In this document: piece by piece, positions 1 through 9,562 of the stretch
Numbering within the stretch: the first letter of the stretch is position 1
Layout of the letters: every line of letters begins with the position of its first letter
Origin: Acidobacteriota bacterium
Lineage (GTDB): Bacteria; Acidobacteriota; Blastocatellia; RBC074
Direction: 5' to 3'
Assembly: GCA_018268995.1 (NCBI GenBank)
Contig: JAFDVL010000012.1
Span: 1-64,000, forward strand
Length of the DNA stretch: 64,000 nt
The notes under the pieces: model-generated
What the model was told of the DNA's origin: nothing
The model's input: only the letters and a program-made list of their open reading frames with translations
Database searches by the model: none
Position numbers and translations under genes: made by a program

Positions 1-1611
1 ATCTGTCCACGGGTCTCGTGGATATGCCACCTTCTGGCGATTAGCCACATCATCTGGCAACACATCTCGGAACGCCCAGCGTAATGCCGCGAGGCACATA
101 CTCTCGGCAGATCTTCCGCGAAAATGAGCGGGAATGCCATTAGCAACGTTCAGCAACAGCGGGTCAAAATATGGATAGCATATCTCAATGCCATTAGTGA
201 TAGCTACGCGCTCCTCGAAAGGAATAAACTGCTCTGGGCTGCGCATGAGCAGTGATGCAGTTGCCACCAAATCGAACACATCGCTAGCGGTTACTCCTTG
301 AATATATTTATTAAGAAGAGAAGCAGCCACACTCCTAACGCCTTCCTCATCTACGCCGAGAAGAGTACATTGTTCCTTAATCGAAAATAGGTTGAGATGC
401 GCTTCCAGAACAAGCTCTTCTGTCGTTAAATGGCGCGTAGAATCTTGAGCCAATAGTTCTCTCAGTGTCTTCCATTCCCATATTCCGCCAAAGCCTTGCT
501 GGCTGTTGCCACTAAGGCACAATTCAACCCCGATGTTCGCTGCCTCGCGTGTCAGCAAGTCGCACCCGGCTACCCGGTTCTCAAGAATTACAGGATCGTC
601 GAATAAACTCAATAGATGGGGCACACGTGACGAGGCGGTCGGGTGCGTATCAACCTCTATCACGTGATGAGTTGCGCCGTGGAGCGTTGCCACGGTTCTT
701 GCCCAGTCACAATCATCGCGGTTATCGACTTGCTGCCCATTAGCATGGCTCAGGGTAAAAGAGTGCCGGTCTTGGATTCCGAGCAATTTGAGTGCGCCGA
801 GAAGAATTGTTGAATCAGCACCACCACTAAGAAAGACGCCGACACGTTTGACATTGCGTAGCTGTTTCTCAAGTGTTTTTAGAAGACCTTCTCGAATGGG
901 GCCAGCAAGGTCATCGAGCGAATGGGAGTAAGAGTCAAAAGGTGGGATATGCCAGTAGGAGCACTTAGTGACGACGCCTTCCGAATTAACTTGTAGGGCC
1001 TCTCCAGGGAAGAGCTTGTTAATGCCTTCGAAAAGAGTTAGCGGCGCCGGCACGTTGCCAAATGTAATGTATGCGCTAAGTGCATCCTGGTTGAGACGAG
1101 GGGACTGCGCGCAGTGCTTGAGTAAAGCTTTGGGCTCTGATGCAAAGAGGATGGTCGCCGTCTCAGTGATAGAGTAATAGAGAGGCTTTCGACCTAATGG
1201 GTCCCGCACAAGCCAGAGCCGACGATTATGTTTCTCCCAAAGTGTCAGAGCGAAACTCCCATCTAAAGCTCTGGGGAAAGCTTTTGGGGAGTTTCGTAGA
1301 AGAGTTATAGTGGCAGCACAATCCGCTTCTTTTAAAACAGTGTTTGAGGTAGTAAGTATGTCAGGCCAATTGTAAATATAACCATCAAAGGCGGCACAGT
1401 ATTCCTGATCCTCATACCAGTTAAGCAACCTTTGATTCTCATCGCTATGAGTAGTGGATGCAACTGCAATTGCCAGTCCTATCTGATTGTCAACGTGCCA
1501 GTGACACTGGTTGCTACCACGGTGTTGAATTGACCGATGCAAATCTTCCAGGCGTTCGCGTGTCGCGTATTGCGGCGTACCTGGGCTATAAATTCCACAA
1601 AGAGCTGCCAT
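1..1611 (-). CDS. asnB: Asparagine synthetase-like (glutamine-hydrolysing), 3' end beyond window
   Basis: Open frame from an ATG at 1611 to the left edge (537 codons seen, no stop). The N-terminal half is a class-II glutamine amidotransferase: CGIYSPG near residue 5, QHRGSN near 30, FDGYIYN, DGSFALTLWE, VRDPLGRKPLYY and FASEPKALL. The C-terminal half is an ATP-pyrophosphatase synthetase domain with SGGADS at about residue 262 (838 down to 810). Enzymes of this family adenylate a carboxylate and transfer ammonia to make an amide. Oddity: the presumed catalytic Cys is residue 5 (MAALCGI), not residue 2, and no alternative start codon directly precedes it, so N-terminal trimming or use of free ammonia would be needed. 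Next to an aminoglycoside locus it could form an amide on the product or be plain asparagine synthesis; this is unresolved. Confidence 0.85.
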   Translation of the reverse strand, partial: MAALCGIYSPGTPQYATRERLEDLHRSIQHRGSNQCHWHVDNQIGLAIAVASTTHSDENQRLLNWYEDQEYCAAFDGYIYNWPDILTTSNTVLKEADCAATITLLRNSPKAFPRALDGSFALTLWEKHNRRLWLVRDPLGRKPLYYSITETATILFASEPKALLKHCAQSPRLNQDALSAYITFGNVPAPLTLFEGINKLFPGEALQVNSEGVVTKCSYWHIPPFDSYSHSLDDLAGPIREGLLKTLEKQLRNVKRVGVFLSGGADSTILLGALKLLGIQDRHSFTLSHANGQQVDNRDDCDWARTVATLHGATHHVIEVDTHPTASSRVPHLLSLFDDPVILENRVAGCDLLTREAANIGVELCLSGNSQQGFGGIWEWKTLRELLAQDSTRHLTTEELVLEAHLNLFSIKEQCTLLGVDEEGVRSVAASLLNKYIQGVTASDVFDLVATASLLMRSPEQFIPFEERVAITNGIEICYPYFDPLLLNVANGIPAHFRGRSAESMCLAALRWAFRDVLPDDVANRQKVAYPRDPWTD

Positions 1612-1984
1612 GTGCAAATATTAGCAATCTCACAGGATTCTCGCAATGTATTGAATTTGATTTAACCGATCTCAATAAAAGCAGCCTGAAATGATAGTGT
1701 TCATCTACGAGAATGCGGGACTTTTCCTGCTTAAGGCAACGTATGAGCATGCTGATTTTATACGGATTCTTGCCTCATTGTCTTTGCTTTAATCTCGACC
1801 TTATCTTTGAGTAGATTTTCTTTGTCATTTTAGATGGGTTCACCCTAACTATTGATGATACGGAATGATCTCTCGCTTGCTGAAACCTCAACCGCATCAA
1901 CTCAGGGGGCAGCTAACACCCGCGCCTTTAAAAGATCAAATTTCGCGCGCCCAAACATCGAGCGTTTGAGATTTTTCAGTTTGT
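1612..1984. other. Gene-free stretch upstream of asnB-like gene
   Basis: No convincing gene. It is AT-rich near the asnB-like start. A 20-nt motif of the form GGTTCACCCT-WACTDTTGAT lies at 1837-1856 and recurs twice at 10307-10403, so it is probably the end of a mobile element. Confidence 0.5.
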
Positions 1985-2587
1985 TCACCTGTCCCTCTGT
2001 TGTTGGAGCCACTGCGCTAACGTGGCAGCTTCCCGATCTGGGAGCAAATCAACGACCTGATGGCGTTCCAGATCAACAAGAATCGTTCCGTAGGTTTGGC
2101 CTTTGCGTTTCGCCCAATCATCCCCGCCCAAAACTTTGGGTGTGGTCATTGCCGCCAATGCGGCAGCACGAATGCGGCGCAGGAGTGTATCGGGACTTAC
2201 ACGGAGGCCAAGCTGCGCGGCGACTTTGGCCCCCGCTTCTCCCCCGACAAGCAAGCCAAGCCACTGTAGGGTTTCGTTCAAGCGCATTGTTTCCGAGCAT
2301 AGCGCGCCGCCAACTCTGGTAATCGCTCACAAAAGATTCGTTGCCTGCAATTCTCATTGTCACAGGAGAAGCGCCGCGCTTGTAATTTGATCTGCACGGC
2401 AATGCCTTCCCACGGCAAATCCGCTAGCGTACGTTTCATACCGACTGTGCAAATGCGACGAAATGCACGCACATTGCGGGCAACGCACAGGCGTTTGGAT
2501 GGAATGAACAACCAGGAGAATGTGATTGATCTGGGAAACGATACGATCCAACTTCAAAAGCTGTGGCGCGACGAGTAAGGTCTTCAT
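1985..2587 (-). pseudogene. ISL3-family transposase remnant
   Basis: Three overlapping minus-strand frames together give the N-terminal part of an ISL3 transposase. They hold a zinc-finger-like segment (CPQCACISSHLHSRY), LADLPWEGIAVQ, the [22 protein letters not shown] finger, and then [30 protein letters not shown]. The frames are displaced by frameshifts and the catalytic C-terminal half is missing. The same domain order is better preserved at 5861-6652. Dead element. Confidence 0.8.
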
Positions 2588-3212
2588 GCGACTGGTTATA
2601 ACTGCTCGCTCTCAAGCGTTCAATGGGCCTCATCAAATTCGCGGAAGACCCCGTTTCAAACTATCAAACTCACTCGTAGAGCCAGCAGCACGCTTCCGCG
2701 CTCATGGACTCTTGCAAGAACTCGAGGTTATTCAGCAGTTGCGCAAGGCAGCAAAAAACGAATTGCTCAAACAAAGCAAGCAGCATCCGGACTATCACTT
2801 GTTGCTCAAGATTCCAAGTTTTGGGCCAGTGCGCGTTGCCCAATTGCTCGCCTGGGTTGGGTCACCACAACGGTTCCGCACCAAGAGACAGTTCTGGCCT
2901 TATTGTGGATTGGCTGTGCTGACCCACGCCACGGCGCAATACAAGATTGTCAACGAGCGGATTGAGAAGAAACGCAAGGCCACTGCCACGCGGGGTCTCA
3001 ATCGCAATCACTGCCCGACGCTCAAGCAGGTTTTCAAAGGAGCCTCCTCTCATGCGCTCACCTGCGAGCCTTTCAAGGCCTTCTATCAAGAGCGGATTGC
3101 GAAGGGCATTAGACCAGAGATGGCACGCTTGTCCTTGGCGCGGAAGCTAGCCGCGACGGTGCTCGTCATCTGGCAACGTCAAGAAGTGTTTGATCCGACC
3201 AAAGTTGCATAA
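2588..3212 (+). pseudogene. IS110-family transposase C-terminal remnant
   Basis: The IS116/IS110/IS902 C-terminal domain is recognisable: LLKIPSFGPVRVAQLLAW, FRTKRQFWPYCGL, then a Ser/Ala-rich end finishing with VIWQRQEVFDPTKVA. The N-terminal RuvC-like DEDD half is absent; the 5' part joins ISL3 debris. A related, also broken copy lies at 19321-20052 on the other strand. Confidence 0.8.
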
Positions 3213-3611
3213 ATTCTATGCCTGTAACCCGACCACGAGGCTCGTGGCTGCCAGGCATAGTAGTGCAAGCTGCGGTGCGCGATGGCGGGAGCTATCTGCG
3301 CCACAGGTCGCGGGCGAGTCTCAATTGTTGGGTTTGGGCTGAGAGTCACTGGTAAAACACTAGGCCCCCGCGGACAACCTGAAATTACCATCGGCCTTGA
3401 GTCACAGATAGAACACTGGTTGCCAAACGCAACGAAGACGGTAGGATCAAGCAGATAGAAGAGATGGCATTGCAGTATGCAGTTCGGCGGCTGTGCGTTC
3501 AGTTAAAAATCGGAGAGCGCAGTTGCGCAGGGCTGGCTGTTAGAAAAAAACTCTAGCTTCCAGGTTAGGAAAAGTCTTTTTTCTTGACAGCCCCTTTCAT
3601 AGAACCCAACA
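3213..3611. other. Gene-free stretch between IS remnants
   Basis: No coding potential that I can support, and no RNA gene seen. It is bounded by an IS110 remnant and an IS1182-type miniature element, so it is probably decayed transposon DNA. Confidence 0.4.
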
Positions 3612-3727
3612 AAGATACTGCTGGCGAACTCCCGTTCCGAGGCGATTTAAGCGAGGGCCGCCTTGAGTGCGGCGAAGGCCGACACACGCGTTTTCGCCTC
3701 TGACAGGGAGTTCGCCAGCAGTATCTT
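3612..3727. repeat. IS1182-type miniature inverted-repeat element
   Basis: A perfect 22-bp inverted repeat (3612-3633 and 3706-3727; core CTGGCGAACTCCC) encloses about 70 bp. On the minus strand the interior reads AKTRVSAFAALKAALA-stop, nearly the C-terminus of the IS1182-like transposase at 10435-11244. It is therefore a MITE made from the 3' end of that IS plus two terminal repeats. The same terminal motif recurs at 11262 and 11544. Confidence 0.75.
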
Positions 3728-3819
3728 CTGATGCCTAGTGGAGCCATCTAAAAGTTCTCCATCCAAATTTTGAGGGTGGTAAAATCGCGGCCTGAAGTCC
3801 CCTTTATCTGGAGCAACAG

Positions 3820-4302
3820 ATGCCGCATCAAGCCGCCCCGAAAATCGAACTCTCCGCCAGAGTGCGGAAGATCCTTGATGAAACCGCCCGGCAACGCAGT
3901 ACAGAATATCGTCTGGTTGTTCGGGCCGCGCTGATTCTGGCGCTGTCCGACGGAGCCGGCAATCACGCGCTGACCCGCACGCAACAGCTGGATCACGGAA
4001 CCGTTCGCTATTGGCACGGGCGCTGGATCGAGTTGACCCAGAAACGGCTAGCCGCCGAAGCTTCCGAGGTCGGCGACGAAGATTTGCGAGACTTGCTCCT
4101 GACGGGTTTGAGCGACCTGCCGCACCGTGGAACGCCGCCGACTTTCACCGCCGAACAAATCGTGCAGATCGTCGTCGTCTCGTGCGAGGAACCCTGCCGG
4201 AGCGCGCGTCCGATTAGTCATTGGACGCCCGCGGCGTTGGCCGACTTCGTCGGCCAACGCCGCATCGTCGAGCGCATCTCGGTGTCGAGTATCGGGCGTT
4301 TT
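3820..4302 (+). pseudogene. IS630-family transposase, 5' part (interrupted by IS1)
   Basis: The N-terminal helix-turn-helix region of an IS630 transposase, starting MPHQAAPKIELS and running to VSSIGRF. Here an IS1 element is inserted. The reading continues after 5088 with LKPHRTAYWLNAPARN, the usual next segment of this family. Dead because of the insertion and later frame breaks. Confidence 0.85.
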
Positions 4303-4315
4303 GGTAGTGGAGAAA

Positions 4316-4771
4316 TCAGGAGAGACACGAAAGATTGTAACGATGAAGAAACAAGCGCAAACAAGCTTCATGCATCAACTCCGATTTCGAGAAGGACAAC
4401 GTTTTTCTAACGAAGCGCGCCAGCCGTTGGCGCAAGGTATTATTCCAGCGTTCGACGTGCGCGGTCTGCCCAGAATCTTTGCCACAAGGCGTATGCTGCT
4501 CAGCCGCGATGACCTTTTGGTAAGCTTCCCAGAAATCGCTGTAGCAGTGTCCGCTGCGATAGGTCACGGGAACCCGCTCCCAAAACTGGCGGCAGGCGTC
4601 CGCGCTGCGGTCACCAATAAAGTAAGCGACGACTTGCCGTGTCGCACGGCACAGCGCAATCCAAACCCAGCGTTTATTGGCTTTTTTCAAAACAAATGAC
4701 CATAATTCGTCCAACTCCAGTGCGCTGGTGGCTGGCCGTTGCGGGTCGGGTTGGCGCAGGGTCGTACTCAA
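4316..4771 (-). CDS. insB: IS1 InsB-like transposase
   Basis: 151 residues with the IS1 DDE domain: LELDELWSFVLKKANKRWVW, then CYSDFWEAYQKVI and GQTAHVERWNNTLRQRLARFVRKTLSFSK. The start ATG overlaps the stop of the upstream InsA-like frame by four bases (ATGA), suggesting translational coupling or frameshifting into a fusion protein, as known for IS1. Looks intact. Confidence 0.88.
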   Translation of the reverse strand: MSTTLRQPDPQRPATSALELDELWSFVLKKANKRWVWIALCRATRQVVAYFIGDRSADACRQFWERVPVTYRSGHCYSDFWEAYQKVIAAEQHTPCGKDSGQTAHVERWNNTLRQRLARFVRKTLSFSKSELMHEACLRLFLHRYNLSCLS

Positions 4772-5046
4772 CGCTGGGAGTGCGGCATACTTTTTTTGAT
4801 CCAGACGCTGACGGTTTTGCGCGACACCTGAAAGGTGCGCTCCAGTCCGCGGAGACTGCTGCGCTCTTCATAAGCCCGGAGAATTTGTTCGCGCGCGGCT
4901 GGGGTGTAACCGTTCGGTTCAGGGTTTTCACGGCTGCTCCGCTGACAGTCTCGACACAAGTAGCGTTGCTTCCCATTCGCGGTGCGACCATGACGCACCA
5001 GATTTTCACTTGCACAATGGCGACAGTTAAGAGTGATAGTAATCAT
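4768..5046 (-). CDS. insA: IS1 InsA-like protein
   Basis: 92 residues. An N-terminal zinc-finger pattern (CRHCASENLVRHGRTANGKQ, then YLCRDCQR) is followed by a helix-turn-helix (LRGLERTFQVSRKTVSVWIKK). In IS1 this protein binds the ends and acts with InsB. First gene of the element, just inside the right inverted repeat. Confidence 0.87.
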   Translation of the reverse strand: MITITLNCRHCASENLVRHGRTANGKQRYLCRDCQRSSRENPEPNGYTPAAREQILRAYEERSSLRGLERTFQVSRKTVSVWIKKSMPHSQR

Positions 5047-5088
5047 AGATTCTGATTTTACTCATCTCTCCTGATTTCTCCACTATCC

Positions 5089-5760
5089 TCAAACCCCATC
5101 GAACTGCGTATTGGCTCAACGCGCCAGCGCGCAACACCGAAGAAGTTCGCGCGCAGGTCAAACCAGTGTGCGACCTCTACGAACAGTCCCCACAACTGCA
5201 CGCGCAAGGGATTCACCTGGTGAGCACCGAGGAAAAGACCGGCCTCCAGGCGTTGGAGCGTGCCGCGCCGACCAAACCGATGCGACCTGGTGTGGCAGGT
5301 CAGGCCGGCTCGCGCGAACGACAGGAATACGAAGACATGCGCCACTGCACGCAATGCCTGACCGCCAATTTCGAAGTGGCGACCGGAAAACATCTGGCCC
5401 CGAGATTGGGTGCAACCCGCACGGAGTCGGACTTTGTGGCGTAGCTCGCACAGACCGTCGCTCCCGCGCCGGATGACCCATGGATTTTCATCACCGATCA
5501 ACTCAACACGCATCAAACGGAATCCTTCGTGCGCTGGGTGGCCGACGCGCTGGGTGACACGACCGAACTGGGGGAGAAAGGCCACGCCGGAATTTTGCCA
5601 GCAAAGAGCAGTCGCGCCGCGTTTCTCGCCGACGCGCAACATCGCATCCGGTTTGTCTACACGCCCAAGCATTGTTCCTGGCTGAACCAGATCGAGAGGT
5701 TTCAGTATGCTGGTGCGGCGATTGCTCAAACGTGCATCGTTCAAATCAACAGATGTGCTA
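5089..5760 (+). pseudogene. IS630-family transposase, 3' part
   Basis: Continuation of the IS630 gene beyond the IS1 insertion. It has the DDE landmarks VSTEEKTGLQALE, DPWIFITDQLNTHQTE and RFVYTPKHCSWLNQIE. There is an in-frame stop at 5442 and a shift near 5700, after which SMLVRRLLKRASFKSTD is read in another frame. The C-terminus is cut off near 5760. Not functional. Confidence 0.82.
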
Positions 5761-5860
5761 TGGCCACAGACATGATGGTCACCAGTGGATAATTTCGCGG
5801 ATCTGAGGCGCTTTTGATGAAAAGGGCGGGCGGCTGATATAAGCAGCTTTCACGAAAACC

Positions 5861-6652
5861 TTGATAGCTTCTGCCAACACGCTCCACCTTGAAAAAATCC
5901 TTTCGACCTCCCATGGCATTACGATCTCTGTAACTTCTGTTCAGACCTGTTCTCTTTGCCCAGCCTGTGAAGCGGTGGCGACGAAAATCCATAGCCGCTA
6001 TCAACGCCACCTGCGGGATCTGCCCTGGGAAGGCATCGCAGTGCAATTGCAACTTACCGTGCGCAAATTCTTTTGTCAAAATGACGACTGTGAACAACGC
6101 ATTTTTTGTGAACGCTTGCCCGAATTGGTGGATGTTTATGGACGCGCCACGAAGCGGCTTAATGATCTCTTAACACTTCTGGGCTATGCCCTTGGCGGTC
6201 GCGCCGGGGCACGTACTTGTTGCCAACTGCACTACCCCAGTAGCGCGCGACCCCTTTTACGGCGCGTACGTGACGAAGTGCCTTTGGTGGCTAACTCGGT
6301 TCGCATTTTAGGCGTCGATGATTTTGCGCTACGTCGGGGCCAACGCTACGGCACGATGCTGGTGGATTTAGAACACCATCGCGTGATTGATCTTTTACCT
6401 GACCGCGATGCCACGCACTTGGAACAATGGTTGAAAAAGCACCCGGAAATTGAGATCGTCTGTCGGGATCGAGCTTTGGCTTATGCAGAGGCAGCAAGTA
6501 AGGGCGCGCCCCAAGCCGTACAGATCGCAGATCGTTTTCACCTAATGAAGAATTTGACCGAAGCCTTTGAAAAGGCAGTGCAACGACATTCGGCACTCTT
6601 ACGACAAGCCGCACAGGAAGTCTCGCCGCGCTATTTGAGAGGGAAATTCTAG
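5861..6652 (+). pseudogene. ISL3-family transposase, 3'-truncated
   Basis: 263 residues of an ISL3 transposase: CPACEAVATKIHSRYQRHLRDL, the C-x4[15 protein letters not shown] finger, LGVDDFALRRGQRYGTMLVDLE and IADRFHLMKNLTEAFEKAV. The protein stops inside the catalytic domain at a junction carrying the dispersed motif GAGGGAAATTCTAGTTG, about 120 bp before an intact IS110. Truncated, so inactive. Confidence 0.83.
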
Positions 6653-6655
6653 TTG
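6637..6655 (+). repeat. Dispersed element-end motif, copy 1
   Basis: GAGGGAAATTCTA-(G/A)-TTG sits at the truncation point of the ISL3 gene. The same motif, extended with ACGTCAGAC, occurs reverse-complemented at 20131-20155 and 50747-50771, each time at the edge of transposase DNA. Probably the terminus of one mobile-element type. Confidence 0.5.
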
Positions 6656-6777
6656 GTACGATGAAAGCCGGGCTGTAATTTCGTGCTGACGCGGGAGCTA
6701 CAGGGCGCAATGTAGCGACAGGTGTTTCCGGTTTATGATTTGACTTGTGAGTCAACAATAACCATGAGGAGGCATCT

Positions 6778-7812
6778 ATGACTACGCTTTATGTGGGGCT
6801 TGATCTCGGCTCCAGCAACTTTCATCAATATGGACTGCACAGCGATGGCAGTACCGCTATCAATCGTCGCTATCCGATGAGTGAAACCAGTTTGCGACAG
6901 GCTTTTAGTGAGTTAGGCAACGATGTCCACGTGCATATCGAGGCGGGCGAATTAGCAGGCTGGGTGCAAACTGTCATTGCTCCGCTTGTCAAAAAAGTCG
7001 TGATCTCGCACCCACGTGCGAATGCCTGGATTGCCAACGATCCCAATAAACGTGATCAGCTTGATGCCTTTAAGCTGGCTGACTTGTTGCGGATGAATCG
7101 CATCCACGAAGTCTATTATGCCCCGCAGCAGGCCCGGCGAGAATTCAAACAATTGGTGCAGCATTATGATGATTTGACGCGGAGTCAAGTCCGCTTGAAG
7201 AATCGCATCAAAGCGCGTTTGCGAGTGCAGGGCGTGATTGTGCGGGGGCAACAAGTTTTTACCTCAAACGGACGCGAACCGATCCTGGCGCAGATTACTG
7301 CCCCTGCCATCAGAAGTGCGATTGAGCAACTTTATGAGATGCTTGATCAAACGCGGGCGACCCAACTGAAGGCCCGCAAATTAATGACCCAGGCGGCCAA
7401 AGCATTTCCAGAAATCGAATTATTTCAAGCGGTCCCTGGCATGGGGATTATCGGGGCTTGTCAATTTAGTGCCTATCTGCAAACCCCGGCGCGCTTTAGT
7501 AACGTACGCAAGCTATGGCGCTACTGCAAACTAGGGATCTGCCAACAAAGCAGTGACGGCAAGGCGCTCGGACGCGCCCGCTTGGATAGTACGGGAAATG
7601 GAAAACTCAAAACCGTCTCGCGCCGCGCTTTTGAAGCCGCCTTACGATCTAAACAAGAGAACGCTTTCCAACGTGCTTATCAGCGCATTTGCGAGAGCAC
7701 GCATAACGAAACGCATGCCCGTCTGACGGTGCAGCGCAAAATCGTCTCGGTGCTCCGGGCGATGTGGCTTGGCCTGACGCCCTATCGAGACGACTTGGGC
7801 GCCGGAGTGTAA
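6778..7812 (+). CDS. IS110-family transposase, apparently intact
   Basis: 344 residues with a strong ribosome site (GAGGAGG at 6766-6772). The N-terminal RuvC-like DEDD domain opens TTLYVGLDLGSSNFHQYG, with HIEAGELAGWVQ and DQLDAFKLADLLRM. The C-terminal domain has FQAVPGMGIIGACQFSAYL and FSNVRKLWRYCKLGI. IS110 enzymes catalyse circle-mediated transposition and many use a bridge RNA encoded in the element's non-coding end. Here 6660-6777 or 7813-7930 would be the candidate. No stops or shifts seen. Confidence 0.9.
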   Translation: MTTLYVGLDLGSSNFHQYGLHSDGSTAINRRYPMSETSLRQAFSELGNDVHVHIEAGELAGWVQTVIAPLVKKVVISHPRANAWIANDPNKRDQLDAFKLADLLRMNRIHEVYYAPQQARREFKQLVQHYDDLTRSQVRLKNRIKARLRVQGVIVRGQQVFTSNGREPILAQITAPAIRSAIEQLYEMLDQTRATQLKARKLMTQAAKAFPEIELFQAVPGMGIIGACQFSAYLQTPARFSNVRKLWRYCKLGICQQSSDGKALGRARLDSTGNGKLKTVSRRAFEAALRSKQENAFQRAYQRICESTHNETHARLTVQRKIVSVLRAMWLGLTPYRDDLGAGV

Positions 7813-8304
7813 TGAGATCAACGTGCTGAGATCGTCATCATCACACACCGGGTGAGTGAAATATTCTCAGATCTGACGTCTGGTCCGACGAAACTGATTT
7901 GAAGTACTTCAACGCAGTCGTTGAGTCCCGCTAGTTGGTTAGAATTTCACTTACGAAGCCCAATCGAACCATAGGCTGTTGATACCAACAAGCCTCTGAT
8001 ACCTGACTTGGCTCGGGAACTACAACCACAGCACTTTGTTGTTCAAACGGAAGATGTGAAAAGATCCGGCATACAAGCAAATCATTACCCAACACGAAAC
8101 CCACTGTCACTTGGCGGCGGCCTGAATAATCGCCCTCCGAAAGCAAATACGCTCATCGGTGGGAGAGGAGAGGTTTGTCTTTGACTTTCGGCTTTCATAC
8201 CTGACGTCAGACACAGGTCCCTGGAATTTCCTCTTAACTGTGGTGAACCACTAGCAATTATGGTAGCATGATGTGTTAATCTTGGCACGAACAAAGGATA
8301 GCAA
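7813..8304. other. Gene-free stretch before the DegT aminotransferase
   Basis: No supported gene. The left part is presumably the non-coding end of the IS110. A perfect 10-bp palindrome CTGACGTCAG lies at 8201-8210, about 95 bp before the downstream start codon. It could be an operator or another trace of the TGACGTC-containing element ends; the sequence does not decide. Confidence 0.4.
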
Positions 8305-9549
8305 ATGATATCAACTGCTCTTGCTTCTCTCGCCATGTTTGGAGGCAGGCCAGTTTTTCAAGGTCCGTGGCCTATTTGGCCACGGGTACGGAACCTGCCA
8401 CAAGTACTTTCTCGTATGGAGTCGCTATTGCAAACCACACGTTGGACGCTGCGTGTTCCAGGGACACAGCCATCCTTAACGGAGCAATTTGAAGAAAAGT
8501 GGGCGGCTATCTCTGGCTCTCAGTTTGCGTTGGCCGTCACATCTGGCTCCACTGCGATTGAACTGGCGCTGAGGGGTCTGGAAATAAAACCAGGTGATGA
8601 AGTGATAGTGCCGGCCTTAGGCTGGTATGCGACGGCTGCTGCGGTCAGCCGTGTTGGAGCTAAACCGGTCTTTGCAGATGTGGATCTACGAACCACCTGT
8701 CTAGATCCGATTGAAGTCGAAAAATGTATTACTCCTCGCACCGTGGCTATTATAGCTGTTCACCTCCACAGTGCTATAGCGGATATGGCCAAATTAGCCG
8801 AAATAGCATCCCGGCACTCCTTGTTACTTATTGAGGATGCCGCACAAGCACATGGGGGCCGATTCTACAATCAACCCGTTGGCAGTATAGGCCGAATTGG
8901 TTGTTTCAGTTTTAATCAAGAGAAACTGGTTGCGGCGGGTGAAGGAGGAGCTGTCGTCACCAATGACAAAGAGTTATTTCAGCGCATGTATACTATGCGC
9001 ACTGATGGATATACACACTCATCACCAAGCAATGATGTTTTTTTCTCCGACGGTAGATATAGAGGCAATAATCAATGCTTATCCGAATTGCACGCTATCC
9101 TGCTGCTAGAGCAATCGTTTTTTTTATCCGAAGAAACACAGCTGCGGGAAAAGAATGCGGCAATGTTGGATCAAGCTCTTGCGATAATAGCTGGTATTGA
9201 GCCATTGACCTCTACGCTAGGAACCACCATCCGACCTTTTTACGAATATGGATTTATTTGCCTACCAAACGCTTTCGGCGACTGGTCTTTGCGAATAGTA
9301 GCTCAGATTCTCAGCAAAGAAACGGGCATAGACTTTCATGAAACAGACCTACCAGTAGAAATTTGCCCTCAATTCGCTCCTGAGTGCGCGGCAAAGGCAC
9401 CCCCCCGAGCGCTCCAGGTTTATCAGCATTTACTGGTTTTCCATCATAGATATTTGCTATCAGCGATAGTGGCAGATGTAGTTCCACTTGCAATACAAAA
9501 AGTACTTGCAATCGCGCGAGAGATACCGTCAGCATATTTATCCGCTTAG
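8305..9549 (+). CDS. DegT/DnrJ/EryC1 (BtrS-like) PLP aminotransferase
   Basis: 414 residues, start ATG with AAAGGA about 8 nt upstream. It resembles L-glutamine:scyllo-inosose aminotransferases: opening GPWPIWP, LAVTSGSTAIELALRGL, GDEVIVPALGWYATAAAVSRVGA, VAIIAVHLHSAIADM, LIEDAAQAHGG, and FSFNQEKLVAAGEGG, whose Lys should bind PLP. It aminates a keto-cyclitol or keto-sugar using Gln or Glu. A second, closer BtrS homologue lies at 30370-31677. So this copy may do the second 2-DOS transamination or, like KanS2, a 3-amino sugar step; this is inference. It is followed after 13 nt by the A1408 methyltransferase gene. Confidence 0.88.
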   Translation: MISTALASLAMFGGRPVFQGPWPIWPRVRNLPQVLSRMESLLQTTRWTLRVPGTQPSLTEQFEEKWAAISGSQFALAVTSGSTAIELALRGLEIKPGDEVIVPALGWYATAAAVSRVGAKPVFADVDLRTTCLDPIEVEKCITPRTVAIIAVHLHSAIADMAKLAEIASRHSLLLIEDAAQAHGGRFYNQPVGSIGRIGCFSFNQEKLVAAGEGGAVVTNDKELFQRMYTMRTDGYTHSSPSNDVFFSDGRYRGNNQCLSELHAILLLEQSFFLSEETQLREKNAAMLDQALAIIAGIEPLTSTLGTTIRPFYEYGFICLPNAFGDWSLRIVAQILSKETGIDFHETDLPVEICPQFAPECAAKAPPRALQVYQHLLVFHHRYLLSAIVADVVPLAIQKVLAIAREIPSAYLSA

Positions 9550-9562
9550 GTGGGATGCATTC

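Larger units (their letters stand above)
4303..5088 (-). mobile_element. IS1-family insertion sequence
   Basis: A 786-bp element bounded by inverted repeats of the form TAGTGGAGAAATCAGGAGAGA (4305 onward, and reverse-complemented up to about 5085). It carries InsA- and InsB-like frames on the minus strand and lies inside an IS630 transposase gene. It appears structurally complete, so it arrived later than the IS630. Confidence 0.88.

Noticed and set aside
1..1611. Asn-synthetase homologue as a lasso-peptide cyclase acting on the small peptides
   Set aside because: It keeps a full amidotransferase domain with Cys, there is no leader peptidase or RRE protein, and the peptide tails lack the early Gly/Asp-Glu spacing of lasso cores. 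It is also 31 kb away.
8201..8210. CTGACGTCAG palindrome as an operator for the aminotransferase gene
   Set aside because: Also resembles the TGACGTC part of dispersed element ends, and no regulator gene is present. Kept only as a note.
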